This document shows, piece after piece, positions 1 to 8,294 of a DNA stretch of 64,000 nucleotides. This DNA is from Aeromicrobium sp. A1-2 (GTDB taxonomy: Bacteria > Actinomycetota > Actinomycetes > Propionibacteriales > Nocardioidaceae): contig NZ_CP027482.1 of NCBI RefSeq assembly GCF_003443875.1, positions 2,790,001 to 2,854,000 on the forward strand. The letters run 5' to 3'. Every line of letters begins with the position of its first letter. Within the stretch, counting starts at the first letter, position 1. The position numbers and the translations under genes are program-made. The notes under the pieces were generated by a model. The model did not search any database and had not been told where the DNA came from. It was given only the letters and a program-made list of their open reading frames with translations.

Positions 1-669
1 CTCGAGGAAACCGTCGTAGAACTCCTCCGGTGTCTGCCCGTAGTAGGAACCGATGAAGCCGGTGCGGATCAGCAGGATGTCGTGCTTCTCGATCGTCACG
101 CCCTGGGCCGCGGCGATCTCCAGCAGATCCTCGTGGGTGAATGTCTCACCCTTGTCCAGGACCGTCTTGCCTCGGTGGCGTGCCACATCGATCAGCACGC
201 CACGACCCACGATGCCACGTTCGGCAATCGGCAGCACCGACGCCTTCGACATGTCACCTGCCGTCGTCGACGCGTCGTAGCCGTTCCAGATCTGGCCGCC
301 GTACCAGACATGGCCCAGCGCGTCGTACTGCGTCGAGGCCTGCAGGAACAGCGTCGCGACGTCATCGGCGTAGTGGGCGCCGCCGGGGGTCTCATCACCC
401 TCGCCGCGCTCGAAGAACGACTCGTCCATGACGTTCTTGCGCTGGATGCTCTCGCGTCCGGGCCACACCGGGTCACCGTCGGGGTTGCCCATGCGAACCT
501 GCAAGGTGAAGACCTCGCCGGTCTCGACGTGCCCGACACCGCGCAGGATCTCGCCGCTGGTCAGGTAGTTTAGCGAGCCCACCTCGTCGTCGGGACCCCA
601 CTTACCCCAGTTCTTCGGGGAGTCCTTCAGGAAGTCGCCGACGTACGGCGTCTGGTTCTCGGCGGTCAT
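1..669 (-). CDS. Cyclase-family metal-dependent hydrolase, 3' end outside window
   Basis: The reading frame begins at ATG 669 and stays open to the left edge, giving 223 residues without a stop, so the C-terminus is missing. Early on it reads GPDDEVGSLNYLT, a hallmark of the cyclase family (PF04199), followed by a QYDALGHVWYGG segment where the family's metal-binding region lies. The family includes kynurenine formamidase, isatin hydrolase and other ring or amide hydrolases; the substrate cannot be told here. It lies 29 bp downstream of the phosphotransferase gene on the same strand and is probably the last visible gene of the catabolic operon. Inference: it may open a cyclic or lactone-like precursor of the acid the operon degrades. 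Confidence 0.8.
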   Translation of the reverse strand, partial: MTAENQTPYVGDFLKDSPKNWGKWGPDDEVGSLNYLTSGEILRGVGHVETGEVFTLQVRMGNPDGDPVWPGRESIQRKNVMDESFFERGEGDETPGGAHYADDVATLFLQASTQYDALGHVWYGGQIWNGYDASTTAGDMSKASVLPIAERGIVGRGVLIDVARHRGKTVLDKGETFTHEDLLEIAAAQGVTIEKHDILLIRTGFIGSYYGQTPEEFYDGFLE

Positions 670-698
670 GGTGCTCTCCTCGTAGGTGATGGGTGATG

Positions 699-1748
699 TC
701 AGGTGTCGAGTCCGGCGGCGGCAGCGGTGCGCCACGCCCGGTCCACGAGCTGCTCGATGAAGATCGGCTCGGGCGGTCCGCCGTCGGCCGCGTTGCGCGG
801 ATCGTCCAGAGAACGCCGCAGCACGCCTTCGCAGATGACCGCGATCTTCCAGAGCCCGAGCACGTGCCAGTAGTCCAGGTCCGCATCGTCGCGCCCGGAG
901 GCCGCCAGATAGGAATCGCGCAGGGTGGCCCGGTCGACGAAGCCCGGCAGCGCCGAAGCAGCGAACAAGGCGGTGGGTGGGTCGTCGGCCTCCGGCCAGT
1001 AGGCGAGGAGGCTGCCGATGTCGGCGAGCGGGTCGCCGAGGGTGCTGAGCTCCCAGTCGAGCACGGCCCGCACGTCGCCGGTTCCGGGATCCGCGATGAC
1101 GTTGCGGATGTGGAAGTCGCCGTGCACGAGGGTCACCTCGCGCTGCTCGGGCACGCGGCGCCTCAGCAGCTCCGTCATGGCGTCAAGCTGCGGCAGGTCG
1201 CGAGTGCGACTGTCGTCCCACTGCCGCGACCACCGCTTGATCTGCCGTGCGGCATAGGGCGCGTGGCTGGCCAGCCCGTCAAGGCCGACCTCGACGATGT
1301 CGACGTCGTGGATCGCAGCCAACGTCGCGCCCAGGGCAGGTCCGAGAGCGGCCCTCAGGTGCATCGGCAACGTGTCGGAGACCTCGGGCCGGTCGACGAC
1401 CAGTCCGTCAACGTGCTCCATCACCACGACGGGCGACTCCGCCAGCCGATCGTCGACGTACTCACCGAGGACCCGGGGTACGGGGACCCCGGTGTCCTGC
1501 AGGGCCGAGAGGATGCCGAACTCACGGTGCACATCGTGCGCCGACTCGAGCAGGTTCCCACGGGGCGGACGTCGCACGATCCAGCGCCCTGCCCCGGCGT
1601 CTCGGACCAGGTAGGTGAGATTCGACTGGCCCATGCCGACGCGTTCTGCCGTGAGCTCGCCCGACACGTCGACGCCGTCACCGCACATCACCTCGGCCAG
1701 GATCGCAAGGTCGAGTGCGACGTCCTGGGCAACCCGTGTCGTGTCCAT
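699..1748 (-). CDS. APH-fold phosphotransferase, ACAD10/11 kinase-domain-like (LvaA-like)
   Basis: A 349-residue kinase of the aminoglycoside phosphotransferase fold. A nucleotide-loop-like GQSNLTY lies near residue 40, the catalytic loop HGDFHIRN near 208 and the metal-binding DWELSTLGDPLADIG near 229. This subgroup is the one fused to an acyl-CoA dehydrogenase in vertebrate ACAD10/ACAD11 and encoded as LvaA in Pseudomonas, where it phosphorylates the 4-hydroxyl of 4-hydroxyacyl-CoA. It is therefore more likely a metabolic kinase than an antibiotic resistance enzyme. ATG 1748 is chosen because it follows the SDR stop by 2 bp; upstream codons in frame run into the SDR gene. The acyl-CoA dehydrogenase lies one gene upstream, which supports the role. 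Confidence 0.85.
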   Translation of the reverse strand: MDTTRVAQDVALDLAILAEVMCGDGVDVSGELTAERVGMGQSNLTYLVRDAGAGRWIVRRPPRGNLLESAHDVHREFGILSALQDTGVPVPRVLGEYVDDRLAESPVVVMEHVDGLVVDRPEVSDTLPMHLRAALGPALGATLAAIHDVDIVEVGLDGLASHAPYAARQIKRWSRQWDDSRTRDLPQLDAMTELLRRRVPEQREVTLVHGDFHIRNVIADPGTGDVRAVLDWELSTLGDPLADIGSLLAYWPEADDPPTALFAASALPGFVDRATLRDSYLAASGRDDADLDYWHVLGLWKIAVICEGVLRRSLDDPRNAADGGPPEPIFIEQLVDRAWRTAAAAGLDT

Positions 1749-1750
1749 GG

Positions 1751-2539
1751 TCAGTGACTTCCGGCCGTCGCCATGGCGGCATCGGCTGCTGCGCCCGCGT
1801 TGATCATCTGCCCACCGTCGATGACCAGCGTCTCGCCGGTGATCCACGACGACGCGTCCGACGCGAGGAAGCAAATGGCCGATCCGACGTCGTCCGGCTC
1901 GCCGATGCGACCCAGCGGGGTGCGATCCGCGACGGCCGGCTCATGCTCCTTCCACAGAGCCTCGGCCAGGCGAGTGCGCACGACGCCGGGCGCGACCGCG
2001 TTGACGCGGATCTGCGGCCCGAGCTCGATCGCGAGCTGCTTGGTCAGGTGGATCAGTGCCGCCTTCGAGACGTGGTAGCCCCCGAGGTCAGGACCCACCG
2101 ACAGTCCACCGATCGACGCCGTGTTGACGATGGATCCGCCGTGATCGCCCATCCAGGCCTCGACGGCGAGCTTCGACCACAGGATCGGCGCCCAGAGGTT
2201 GACGTCCATCGTCTTGGCAAAGCGCCCGTGGTCCTGTGACAGGACCGGGCCGAAGGCCGGGTTGGTCCCGGCGTTGTTGACCAGGATGTCGATGCTGCCG
2301 AAACGTTCGAGGGTCTGCTCGACGCACAGCCGCGCAGCAGCCCCGTCGGTCGCGTGGGCGCCGATGCCCAAGGCCCGGTCCCCCACCGAGGAGGCGGCCG
2401 CAACAGCCGCCTCCTCGGTGCGGGACGTGAGCACGACGTTCGCACCCGCACCGTGCAGCGCCGCCGCGGCGGCGAGGCCGATCCCCCGCGATGCGCCGGT
2501 GACGATCGCGGTGCGCCCTGCGAGCGTCGCCTCGGTCAC
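1751..2539 (-). CDS. SDR-family oxidoreductase (LvaD-like candidate)
   Basis: A 262-residue classical short-chain dehydrogenase: cofactor motif TGASRGIG near residue 14, NNAG near 88, catalytic Ser in NTASIGG and the YHVSK catalytic pair near 155-159. The C-terminal SSWITGETLVIDGG segment is typical of 3-oxoacyl-ACP reductase/3-hydroxyacyl dehydrogenase-like SDRs. The GTG start at 2539 overlaps the stop of the dehydrogenase gene (GTGA), indicating translational coupling. In the levulinate pathway an SDR (LvaD) reduces the 4-keto acyl-CoA to 4-hydroxyacyl-CoA. That role is inferred here from neighbours; a beta-hydroxyacyl dehydrogenase role is the main alternative. Confidence 0.85.
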   Translation of the reverse strand: MTEATLAGRTAIVTGASRGIGLAAAAALHGAGANVVLTSRTEEAAVAAASSVGDRALGIGAHATDGAAARLCVEQTLERFGSIDILVNNAGTNPAFGPVLSQDHGRFAKTMDVNLWAPILWSKLAVEAWMGDHGGSIVNTASIGGLSVGPDLGGYHVSKAALIHLTKQLAIELGPQIRVNAVAPGVVRTRLAEALWKEHEPAVADRTPLGRIGEPDDVGSAICFLASDASSWITGETLVIDGGQMINAGAAADAAMATAGSH

Positions 2540-3768
2540 TTCTTGTTCCACTCCGGCGAGATGCGACGGAGCTCGACCTGGGCGATGGTGCGCTTGTGCA
2601 CCTCGTCCGGGCCGTCGGCCAGACGCAGGGTCCGCTGGTGGGCGTAGAAGCTGGCGAGTGGGAAGTCGTCCGTGATGCCGCCGCCGCCGTGGACCTGGAT
2701 GGCCCGATCGATGATCTTGAGAGCGATGTTCGGGGCCGCGACCTTGATCGCCGCGATCTCGACCCGGGCCTTCTGGTTGCCGACGGTGTCCATCAGCCAC
2801 GCGGTCTTGAGCGTGAGCAGACGAATCATCTCGATGTCGATCCGGGACTCGGCGATCCAGTCCTGGATGTTGGAACGGTTCGCGACCGGCTCGCCGAACG
2901 TCACACGATTCTGCGCACGCGAGATCATCAGGTCGAGCGAACGCTCGGCCATGCCGATCGAGCGCATGCAGTGGTGGATCCGGCCCGGTCCGAGACGGGC
3001 CTGGCTGATCATGAATCCGTCACCCTCCTCGGCCAGGAGCGCCGTCTTGGGGACCCGGACGTCCTCGAACAGGATCTCGGCGTGGCCTTCACGATCCATG
3101 TATCCGAACACCGGCAGACCGCGGACGATCGTGACACCGGCGGCGTCGATCGGCACGACCATCATCGACTGCTGGCGGTGCTTTGCCGCCTCGACGTTGG
3201 TCTTGCCCATCACGATGAGGACCTTGCAGTTGGCGTGCAGGGCGTTGGACGCGAACCACTTGCGTCCGTTGAGCACGTACTCGTCGCCGTCCGCGTCCAT
3301 GCGGAGCTGGACGTTGGTGGCATCCGAGCTGGCGACAGCCGGCTCGGTCATGCAGAACGCCGATGCGATCTCCCCGGCCAGCAGAGGCTTAAGGTACTTC
3401 TCCTTGTGCTCATCGGTCCCGAAGAGCTGCAGCACCTCCATGTTGCCGGTGTCGGGAGCGTTGCAGTTCATCGACTCGGGGGCGAGATAGGGGCTGCGGC
3501 CCATGATCTCGGCCAGCGGCGCGTAGTCGAGGTTGCTCAGGCCGGGCGAGCCCCAGGCCGCGTCCTCGTGCGGGTGGAACAGGTTCCACAAGCCGCGCTT
3601 CTTGGCCTCGGTCTTGAGCTCCTCGAGGATCGGGGGATGGAAGTTCGCGTCGCCCGACTCAGCCATCTGTGCGGCGTAGACAGACTCCGCAGGGTAGATG
3701 TGCTCGTCCATGAACGCCAGGAGCTTCTCCTGGTACTCGAGCGCTCTCGGGCTGTGTTCAAACTTCAT
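2536..3768 (-). CDS. ACAD11-like acyl-CoA dehydrogenase (LvaC-like)
   Basis: A 410-residue acyl-CoA dehydrogenase with the three-domain layout: N-terminal helices, mid beta-domain with CMTEPAVASSDA, and a C-terminal helical domain with VHGGGGITDDFPLA. The loop LRLADGPDEVH near residue 385 takes the place of the usual YEGT catalytic-base loop, with Asp where medium-chain enzymes have Glu; this is a feature of the ACAD10/11-like branch. Members of that branch act on 4-phosphoacyl-CoA rather than performing simple alpha,beta-desaturation. The adjacent kinase and SDR genes, with overlapping or 2-bp junctions, strengthen the call. It is the first gene after the palindrome at 3907-3930, so probably first of its transcription unit. 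Confidence 0.9.
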   Translation of the reverse strand: MKFEHSPRALEYQEKLLAFMDEHIYPAESVYAAQMAESGDANFHPPILEELKTEAKKRGLWNLFHPHEDAAWGSPGLSNLDYAPLAEIMGRSPYLAPESMNCNAPDTGNMEVLQLFGTDEHKEKYLKPLLAGEIASAFCMTEPAVASSDATNVQLRMDADGDEYVLNGRKWFASNALHANCKVLIVMGKTNVEAAKHRQQSMMVVPIDAAGVTIVRGLPVFGYMDREGHAEILFEDVRVPKTALLAEEGDGFMISQARLGPGRIHHCMRSIGMAERSLDLMISRAQNRVTFGEPVANRSNIQDWIAESRIDIEMIRLLTLKTAWLMDTVGNQKARVEIAAIKVAAPNIALKIIDRAIQVHGGGGITDDFPLASFYAHQRTLRLADGPDEVHKRTIAQVELRRISPEWNKK

Positions 3769-3906
3769 CAGATCTCCTTGTGGGATAGCGGTGCAAAAAA
3801 TTGAGGACGTCGGTGGGTGAGGCTGGCCGCGCGTTCGACAGGGTTGGCGCCCTGGAGGGACGCACCCTTCGGGGTGTCGGCATCATGGGCCAGCGCTCTC
3901 ACCATA

Positions 3907-3930
3907 CATGAATCCGAGTTCAGTTTCATG
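3907..3930. promoter_or_regulatory. Operator-like palindrome in front of the dehydrogenase-SDR-kinase genes
   Basis: An imperfect palindrome beginning CATGAA and ending TTCATG, with core TGAATCCGAGTTCAGTTTCA. It abuts the permease stop codon and lies about 140 bp before the dehydrogenase start, the only sizeable gap there. The same core with four changes recurs at 10678-10699 before the acyl-CoA ligase. Length and symmetry fit a TetR-family site; no matching regulator gene is in the window. Confidence 0.6.
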
Positions 3931-4941
3931 TCATGCCGCCGCCGCACGTCGGCGGGCCAGAGAGCCGACACCGACACCGAGGATGAGCAGCATTCCCTGG
4001 AAGAGGTACTGGTAGTACGTCTCCAGACCAATCAAGGCGATCGAGTTGAAACCGACCGAGACGGTGATGACACCGACGATGGTGCCGATGATGTGGAACT
4101 GTCCATCCCTCAGGACCGCCGAGCCGAAGAACGCCGCAGCAAATGCGCTGAGAAGATAGGAGTCGCCGGCCGCAACGGCCGCACTTCCGGTGCGGCTGGC
4201 CAGCAGGAAGCCCGTCAACGCCGCGCACGCGCTGCAGACTGCGAACGCAATGACACGGATCCGATCGACGCGGATGCCTGACAGTTCCGCAGCCACGGGG
4301 TTACCACCGACGGCCTGCATGGACTGCCCGAGCACCGTCCGGTTGAGCAACAGCCAGAGAAAGACGCCAAGACCCAGCATCACGAAGACGGGATAGGGCA
4401 CTCCGAGGAATCGGTTGAACGAGAGGTTGATGAAGGCGTCAGGATTCTCGAGGGAGATCGGCGAGCCGTCGGAGATGGCGTAGTTGATGCCGATCACGAC
4501 GGTGCCGACGCCGAGCGTCGCCACGAGAGCTTGGACGTTGAGGTAGGTCACGACGAAACCGTTGACCAGGCCGAGGCCGAAGCCCATGACCAGAACTGTC
4601 ACGAGAGCCAACGGGATCGAGAACCCGGCCTTCAGCATCACGGTGCAGGCCACAACTCCGGACAGGCTCGCCACGTTACCGATGCTGAGGTCAAACTCGC
4701 CGGTCACCAGAGCGAACGTGAGACCCATGGCGATGATCGCCGCAAGGGCACTCTGATTGAGGATGTTGACGAGGTTGCTTGTCGTGGCGAACGTGTTGGG
4801 TTCCAGGATTGAGGTCACCACGACGAGGATGCCGAGCACGAGCAGCGCACCATAACGCCCCAGCCAGCGCATCGACCTGCCACTGCGCGTAGCTGTGGTC
4901 TCCGATGGTGGAATGACAGTTGGCTCGATGGTGGAGGTCAT
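3931..4941 (-). CDS. Sugar-type ABC transporter permease (RbsC-like)
   Basis: A 336-residue, very hydrophobic protein of the BPD_transp_2 (RbsC/XylH) family, with about ten predicted membrane segments. Family hallmarks are ALVTGEFDLSIGNVASLSG near residue 80 and AVGGNPVAAELSGIRVD near 210. The start ATG 4941 is preferred over an in-frame ATG 33 bp upstream because it overlaps the ATPase stop codon (ATGA). It forms the membrane channel of the importer encoded with the ATPase and lipoprotein genes upstream. The transported compound is unknown: the family imports sugars, but also autoinducer-2, nucleosides and other polar molecules, and the surrounding genes are acyl-CoA enzymes. Confidence 0.9.
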   Translation of the reverse strand: MTSTIEPTVIPPSETTATRSGRSMRWLGRYGALLVLGILVVVTSILEPNTFATTSNLVNILNQSALAAIIAMGLTFALVTGEFDLSIGNVASLSGVVACTVMLKAGFSIPLALVTVLVMGFGLGLVNGFVVTYLNVQALVATLGVGTVVIGINYAISDGSPISLENPDAFINLSFNRFLGVPYPVFVMLGLGVFLWLLLNRTVLGQSMQAVGGNPVAAELSGIRVDRIRVIAFAVCSACAALTGFLLASRTGSAAVAAGDSYLLSAFAAAFFGSAVLRDGQFHIIGTIVGVITVSVGFNSIALIGLETYYQYLFQGMLLILGVGVGSLARRRAAAA

Positions 4942-6497
4942 GCGGTCTGCTCCTGTTCGGTTGTGCCGAAGCACAGTGAGGTGAGGTGGTCCTTGCCTGC
5001 CAGGTGGGCCGGCACATCTTCGACAAGACGCCCGGAGCGCATGACGAGCACTCGGTCGCAGATCCCGAATTCCTCGAAGTCGCTCGAGATCATGAGCACC
5101 GACATCCCATCGGCGGCCAACGACTGGATCAATCCGTAGATCTCGGCCCGGGCGCCGACATCGACGCCGACAGTGGGCTCGTCGAGGATCAGGAGCTTCG
5201 GGCCCGTCACGACGTACTTGCCGACGACGACCTTCTGCTGGTTGCCGCCGCTCAGGTCGACCACGTGCTGCTTCTCTGATCGGATCTTGATGCCGAATCG
5301 CTCGATGATTCCGCGCGCATTCGCCGATGCCGATCGCGGGTCGTACCGGTGGAGCAGACGACGCTCCGCACCGATCGCCGCCATGTTGAGGTTCGCGGTC
5401 ACGGTGTCGGCGAGAACCAGACCCTGCGACCGACGCTCCTCGGGCACCAGCGCCACACCGTGGAGCAAAGCCTCATGAGGCGAGGAGGGTCTGAACCTCT
5501 CCCCGCCCATCGTCATGGCCCCGGACTGGGCGTGGTCGGCGCCGACGATGATCCGTGCGAGCTCGGTCCTGCCTGCCCCGACCAGACCGGCGAGGCCGAC
5601 AATCTCGCCCTCCCCGATCGCGAAGCTGACATCGAGGACCTTGGGCGCCCGGGTCACTCCGCTCACCACCAGCCGCTCCCGGGTGGGCGCGGCCTCGTGC
5701 TCGGCAACCGCCGCGGTCAGGTCAGGGACCTCGCGTCCGACAATATGGGTGGTGAGCTCGCGGCGCGAAGTCGAGTCGGCCGGAACCGTGGTGATGAAAT
5801 GACCGTTGCGGAAGATCGTCACATCGTCCGACACCTGCAGCACCTCTTCGAGCCGGTGCGAGATGTAGAGGATGCCGACTCCGTCCCGCTTGAGCTCGTC
5901 CATGACGCCGTAGAGACGCTGCGCCTCCTCGTCGGTGAACGAAGCAGTCGGCTCGTCCATGGCGACGACCCGGCCCAGACGCATCAGCGAGCGGCCCAAC
6001 GAAACCATCCAGCGATCTGAGAGCGAGAGCTCAGCCACCGGGGTGTCGAGCGGAACCCGGTACCCCAGCCGATCCTGGACCTCCATGGCCTGACGCCGGA
6101 CACGGCGCCGGGCCAGCATTCCCCACGTTCCTTGGACGTCCGACCCCATGGCCATGTTCTGGAGAGCAGTGAACTTCGGGACGAGGTTGAGCTCTTGATG
6201 GACGAAGCTCAGCTGAAGGGCCGACGAGTCGCGGGGCGATAGGATGTCGACCCTTTTGCCGTCGATGAGGATCTCGCCCTCGTCGGCCGACTCCAGGCCC
6301 GCCAAGATCTTGACGAGCGTCGACTTGCCCGCTCCGTTCGCTCCACACAGCGCCATGACCTTGCCCGCATGCAGGGAGATGGAGACCCGATCCAGTGCGT
6401 GGCTTCCACCGAAGCTCTTGGAGATGCCCTTCATCTCGAGCAACGGTGTGGCCGCGGGAGGGCCCACCACTGCTCGCGTTTCCGAGAGGTCTCTCAT
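4938..6497 (-). CDS. Sugar-type ABC transporter ATP-binding protein (RbsA-like, two ATPase domains)
   Basis: A 519-residue duplicated ATPase of the CUT2 class. The first domain has Walker A GANGAGKST and Walker B VVAMDEPTASFTD. The second has the shortened GLVGAGRTE loop, signature LSGGNQQK and Walker B LLILDEPTVGVDVGA. The first-domain signature is weak (LSLSDRWMVSLGRS), and the second Walker A lacks the catalytic Lys, as is usual in RbsA-type proteins. ATG 6497 is chosen because AGGAGCG stands just before it; an in-frame ATG at 6548 would give 17 more residues. It powers uptake through the permease encoded next. Confidence 0.9.
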   Translation of the reverse strand: MRDLSETRAVVGPPAATPLLEMKGISKSFGGSHALDRVSISLHAGKVMALCGANGAGKSTLVKILAGLESADEGEILIDGKRVDILSPRDSSALQLSFVHQELNLVPKFTALQNMAMGSDVQGTWGMLARRRVRRQAMEVQDRLGYRVPLDTPVAELSLSDRWMVSLGRSLMRLGRVVAMDEPTASFTDEEAQRLYGVMDELKRDGVGILYISHRLEEVLQVSDDVTIFRNGHFITTVPADSTSRRELTTHIVGREVPDLTAAVAEHEAAPTRERLVVSGVTRAPKVLDVSFAIGEGEIVGLAGLVGAGRTELARIIVGADHAQSGAMTMGGERFRPSSPHEALLHGVALVPEERRSQGLVLADTVTANLNMAAIGAERRLLHRYDPRSASANARGIIERFGIKIRSEKQHVVDLSGGNQQKVVVGKYVVTGPKLLILDEPTVGVDVGARAEIYGLIQSLAADGMSVLMISSDFEEFGICDRVLVMRSGRLVEDVPAHLAGKDHLTSLCFGTTEQEQTA

Positions 6498-6553
6498 GTC
6501 GTCGCTCCTAAAATCTGCCGTGGTGCCACGCACCGGATCAAGTCCCATGTCGA

Positions 6554-7537
6554 TCAGCCCTGGTTCGCGCCGGGGTGCGTCTTCAAGTAGTCCGCGACGT
6601 TGTCCGCCGTGACCATCTCGTAGGGCACCGGCTTCAAGCTCTGCTTCGCGTCCGGACCGTCAGCGATGATGCGCGGCGACTCCTCGAACAGGGTCTTGCC
6701 GGCCGCGACGGGCTGAGCTGCTGCGGTCGCCCGCAGCGTTCCGTTCTCGACGGCCTTGATACCTGCCGGCGTTCCGTCGATGCCGTAGATCTTCACATCA
6801 GTGCGGTTGGCCTGCTTGGCGGCGACAAGAGCACCCATGGCCGGGTCATCGAAGCAGGCCCAGATCGCGAGCGGGGTATCGCCCTTCGGGTGCTTGGTAA
6901 GCCATGCCTGTGCGAATCGAGTGCCGGAGTCCAGTTGACCGGGAATGGTGACCTCTTCACGCGACACCTTGATCGCGGTGCCCTCCAGTGCCTTGTCGAG
7001 CGTCTTCTCGCGACCCACGCACGGCGCGCCGGCCTTGTAGCCGAGCTTCAGCAGGTCGCCGCCGTCAGCGAGGTCTGACACGACGAGGTCAGCGATGTCC
7101 TGGCCGGAGGTCTCGATCACGTCCATCCCGAACGGAACGCCGTCAGTGGTGCCACCGGCGATGGAGGCGACCGGGATTCCGGCGGCCTGAGCTGCCTTGA
7201 CGCCGGCCGTGAGCTGGTCGCTCGGGAACACCGAGACGATGATGAGGTCGACCTTCTTCTGGACGAAGTCCTGCATGGCGCCGATCGCCTTGTCGACGGC
7301 TCCATCAGGATTGGCTGTCGTGACCTCCCAGCCAGCCTTCTCGGCCAGGTCCTTGTACGTGTTGATGACCGCCTCAGTGGTGATCTCGCGGGGGGCGAAC
7401 CGGACGATGCCGACGCTGTACGTCTTGCTTCCGTCGCTCCCGGCGTTGTTGTCGGAGCTGCTGCTTCCGCCGCATGCGGACATGATCACCAGGGCTAGGC
7501 TGGCGATGACGCCGAGCCCAATCTGTCGAACCTTCAT
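6554..7537 (-). CDS. Sugar-type ABC transporter substrate-binding lipoprotein
   Basis: A 327-residue periplasmic-binding protein of the RbsB/peripla_BP_4 type. It starts with a lipoprotein signal peptide ending in a lipobox (IMSACGG, Cys about residue 22), then a Ser/Asn/Gly linker and the two-lobed binding domain (YSVGIVRFAP, LIIVSVFPSDQLTAGVKAAQAAGIPV, IWACFDDPAMGALVAAKQA, IYGIDGTPAGIKAVENG). ATG 7537 is preceded by AGGAGA at good spacing. It is the first gene of the importer and lies 94 bp downstream of the HAD hydrolase gene. The ligand cannot be predicted from sequence alone. Confidence 0.9.
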   Translation of the reverse strand: MKVRQIGLGVIASLALVIMSACGGSSSSDNNAGSDGSKTYSVGIVRFAPREITTEAVINTYKDLAEKAGWEVTTANPDGAVDKAIGAMQDFVQKKVDLIIVSVFPSDQLTAGVKAAQAAGIPVASIAGGTTDGVPFGMDVIETSGQDIADLVVSDLADGGDLLKLGYKAGAPCVGREKTLDKALEGTAIKVSREEVTIPGQLDSGTRFAQAWLTKHPKGDTPLAIWACFDDPAMGALVAAKQANRTDVKIYGIDGTPAGIKAVENGTLRATAAAQPVAAGKTLFEESPRIIADGPDAKQSLKPVPYEMVTADNVADYLKTHPGANQG

Positions 7538-7562
7538 GCTGTCTCCTGTTGCTGTCGCCACC

Positions 7563-7586
7563 CTGGAAGGGGCGGGCGTATTCCAG
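7563..7586. promoter_or_regulatory. Small inverted repeat upstream of the importer genes
   Basis: CTGGAA and TTCCAG arms are separated by 12 bp in the 94-bp gap between the HAD gene and the lipoprotein start. This could be an operator or chance; it does not match the palindromes at 3907 and 10678. Confidence 0.25.
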
Positions 7587-7631
7587 ACGCGACCGGATGG
7601 TCGTGTCAGTGGTGCAGATGAATCCCCCGTA

Positions 7632-8294
7632 TCACCGCACGACCGAGTGGTCATCGCTTTCGAGACCCAGCAGCGTCCGCAGACCCTGTGTGGTCTCCGC
7701 TGCCGTGCGGTGCACGACGCCACCCATCCCGAGACGTTCGGCGGCGACGATGTTCTGGGCGAGGTCGTCGACCATGACGACTTCGGCGGGGGCTGCGCCG
7801 AGGCGCTCGCACCCGATCTCGTAGAGTCGCCTCGACGGCTTGCGGACGCCTTCCTTGCCGGAGATCGTCACGGAGTCGAACATGGCGTCGAGGTCGTATC
7901 CCGCGTAGCAGTCGCGACCGAGCGAGTTCGAGACCAGGCCGACCGGGACGCCCGAGGCGCGCAGGTCCGCGACCAGCGCGATCGTCTCCTCGTCCCGGGC
8001 CAGGCCAGACTGCATCCGACGCAGGAGGTCTTCGGCCCCGATGTCCGCGCCGTGCGCTCGCAGGCGGCCTGCGAAGCCGGCCTCGAACCCGTCGTGGTCG
8101 AGCCGGCCCTCCTCGTGGTCGGCCAGGAGCTGCTTGGACTCGGGGTCCCCACTCAGCAGACGCAGAGGCAGACCCCGGTCACCGCAGAACTCCTCGCCGA
8201 AGTCGGCGAACGCAGCCAGGACGCTCGTGGTCAGCACCCCACCGAAGTCGAACAGCACCGCCCGCCGGTTCACGGCCGAGTCGACCGCGGTCAC
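7632..8294 (-). CDS. HAD-superfamily hydrolase, ACAD10 N-domain/epoxide-hydrolase-phosphatase-like
   Basis: A 220-residue HAD subfamily I protein. Motif I is LFDFGGVLTTS; the first Asp is the expected nucleophile, but the general acid position is Gly (DFGG instead of DxD), as in the soluble epoxide hydrolase N-terminal phosphatase-like group. Motif II is LVSNSLG, motif III the Lys in KPSRRLY and motif IV VVMVDD. The GTG start 8294 overlaps the stop of the SDR gene (GTGA). A HAD domain of this branch is the first domain of vertebrate ACAD10, whose kinase and dehydrogenase domains are also encoded in this cluster. It may dephosphorylate or proofread a phosphorylated intermediate; that is inference. 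Confidence 0.8.
   Translation of the reverse strand: MTAVDSAVNRRAVLFDFGGVLTTSVLAAFADFGEEFCGDRGLPLRLLSGDPESKQLLADHEEGRLDHDGFEAGFAGRLRAHGADIGAEDLLRRMQSGLARDEETIALVADLRASGVPVGLVSNSLGRDCYAGYDLDAMFDSVTISGKEGVRKPSRRLYEIGCERLGAAPAEVVMVDDLAQNIVAAERLGMGGVVHRTAAETTQGLRTLLGLESDDHSVVR

Noticed and set aside
1..669. Kynurenine formamidase (kynB)
   Set aside because: Only family membership (PF04199) is supported; no kynurenine pathway genes are nearby and the C-terminus is missing.
699..1748. Aminoglycoside resistance phosphotransferase
   Set aside because: The fold matches, but context (ACAD11-like dehydrogenase, SDR, acyl-CoA ligase) and the WELSTLGDPLADIG segment point to the metabolic acyl-CoA kinase branch.
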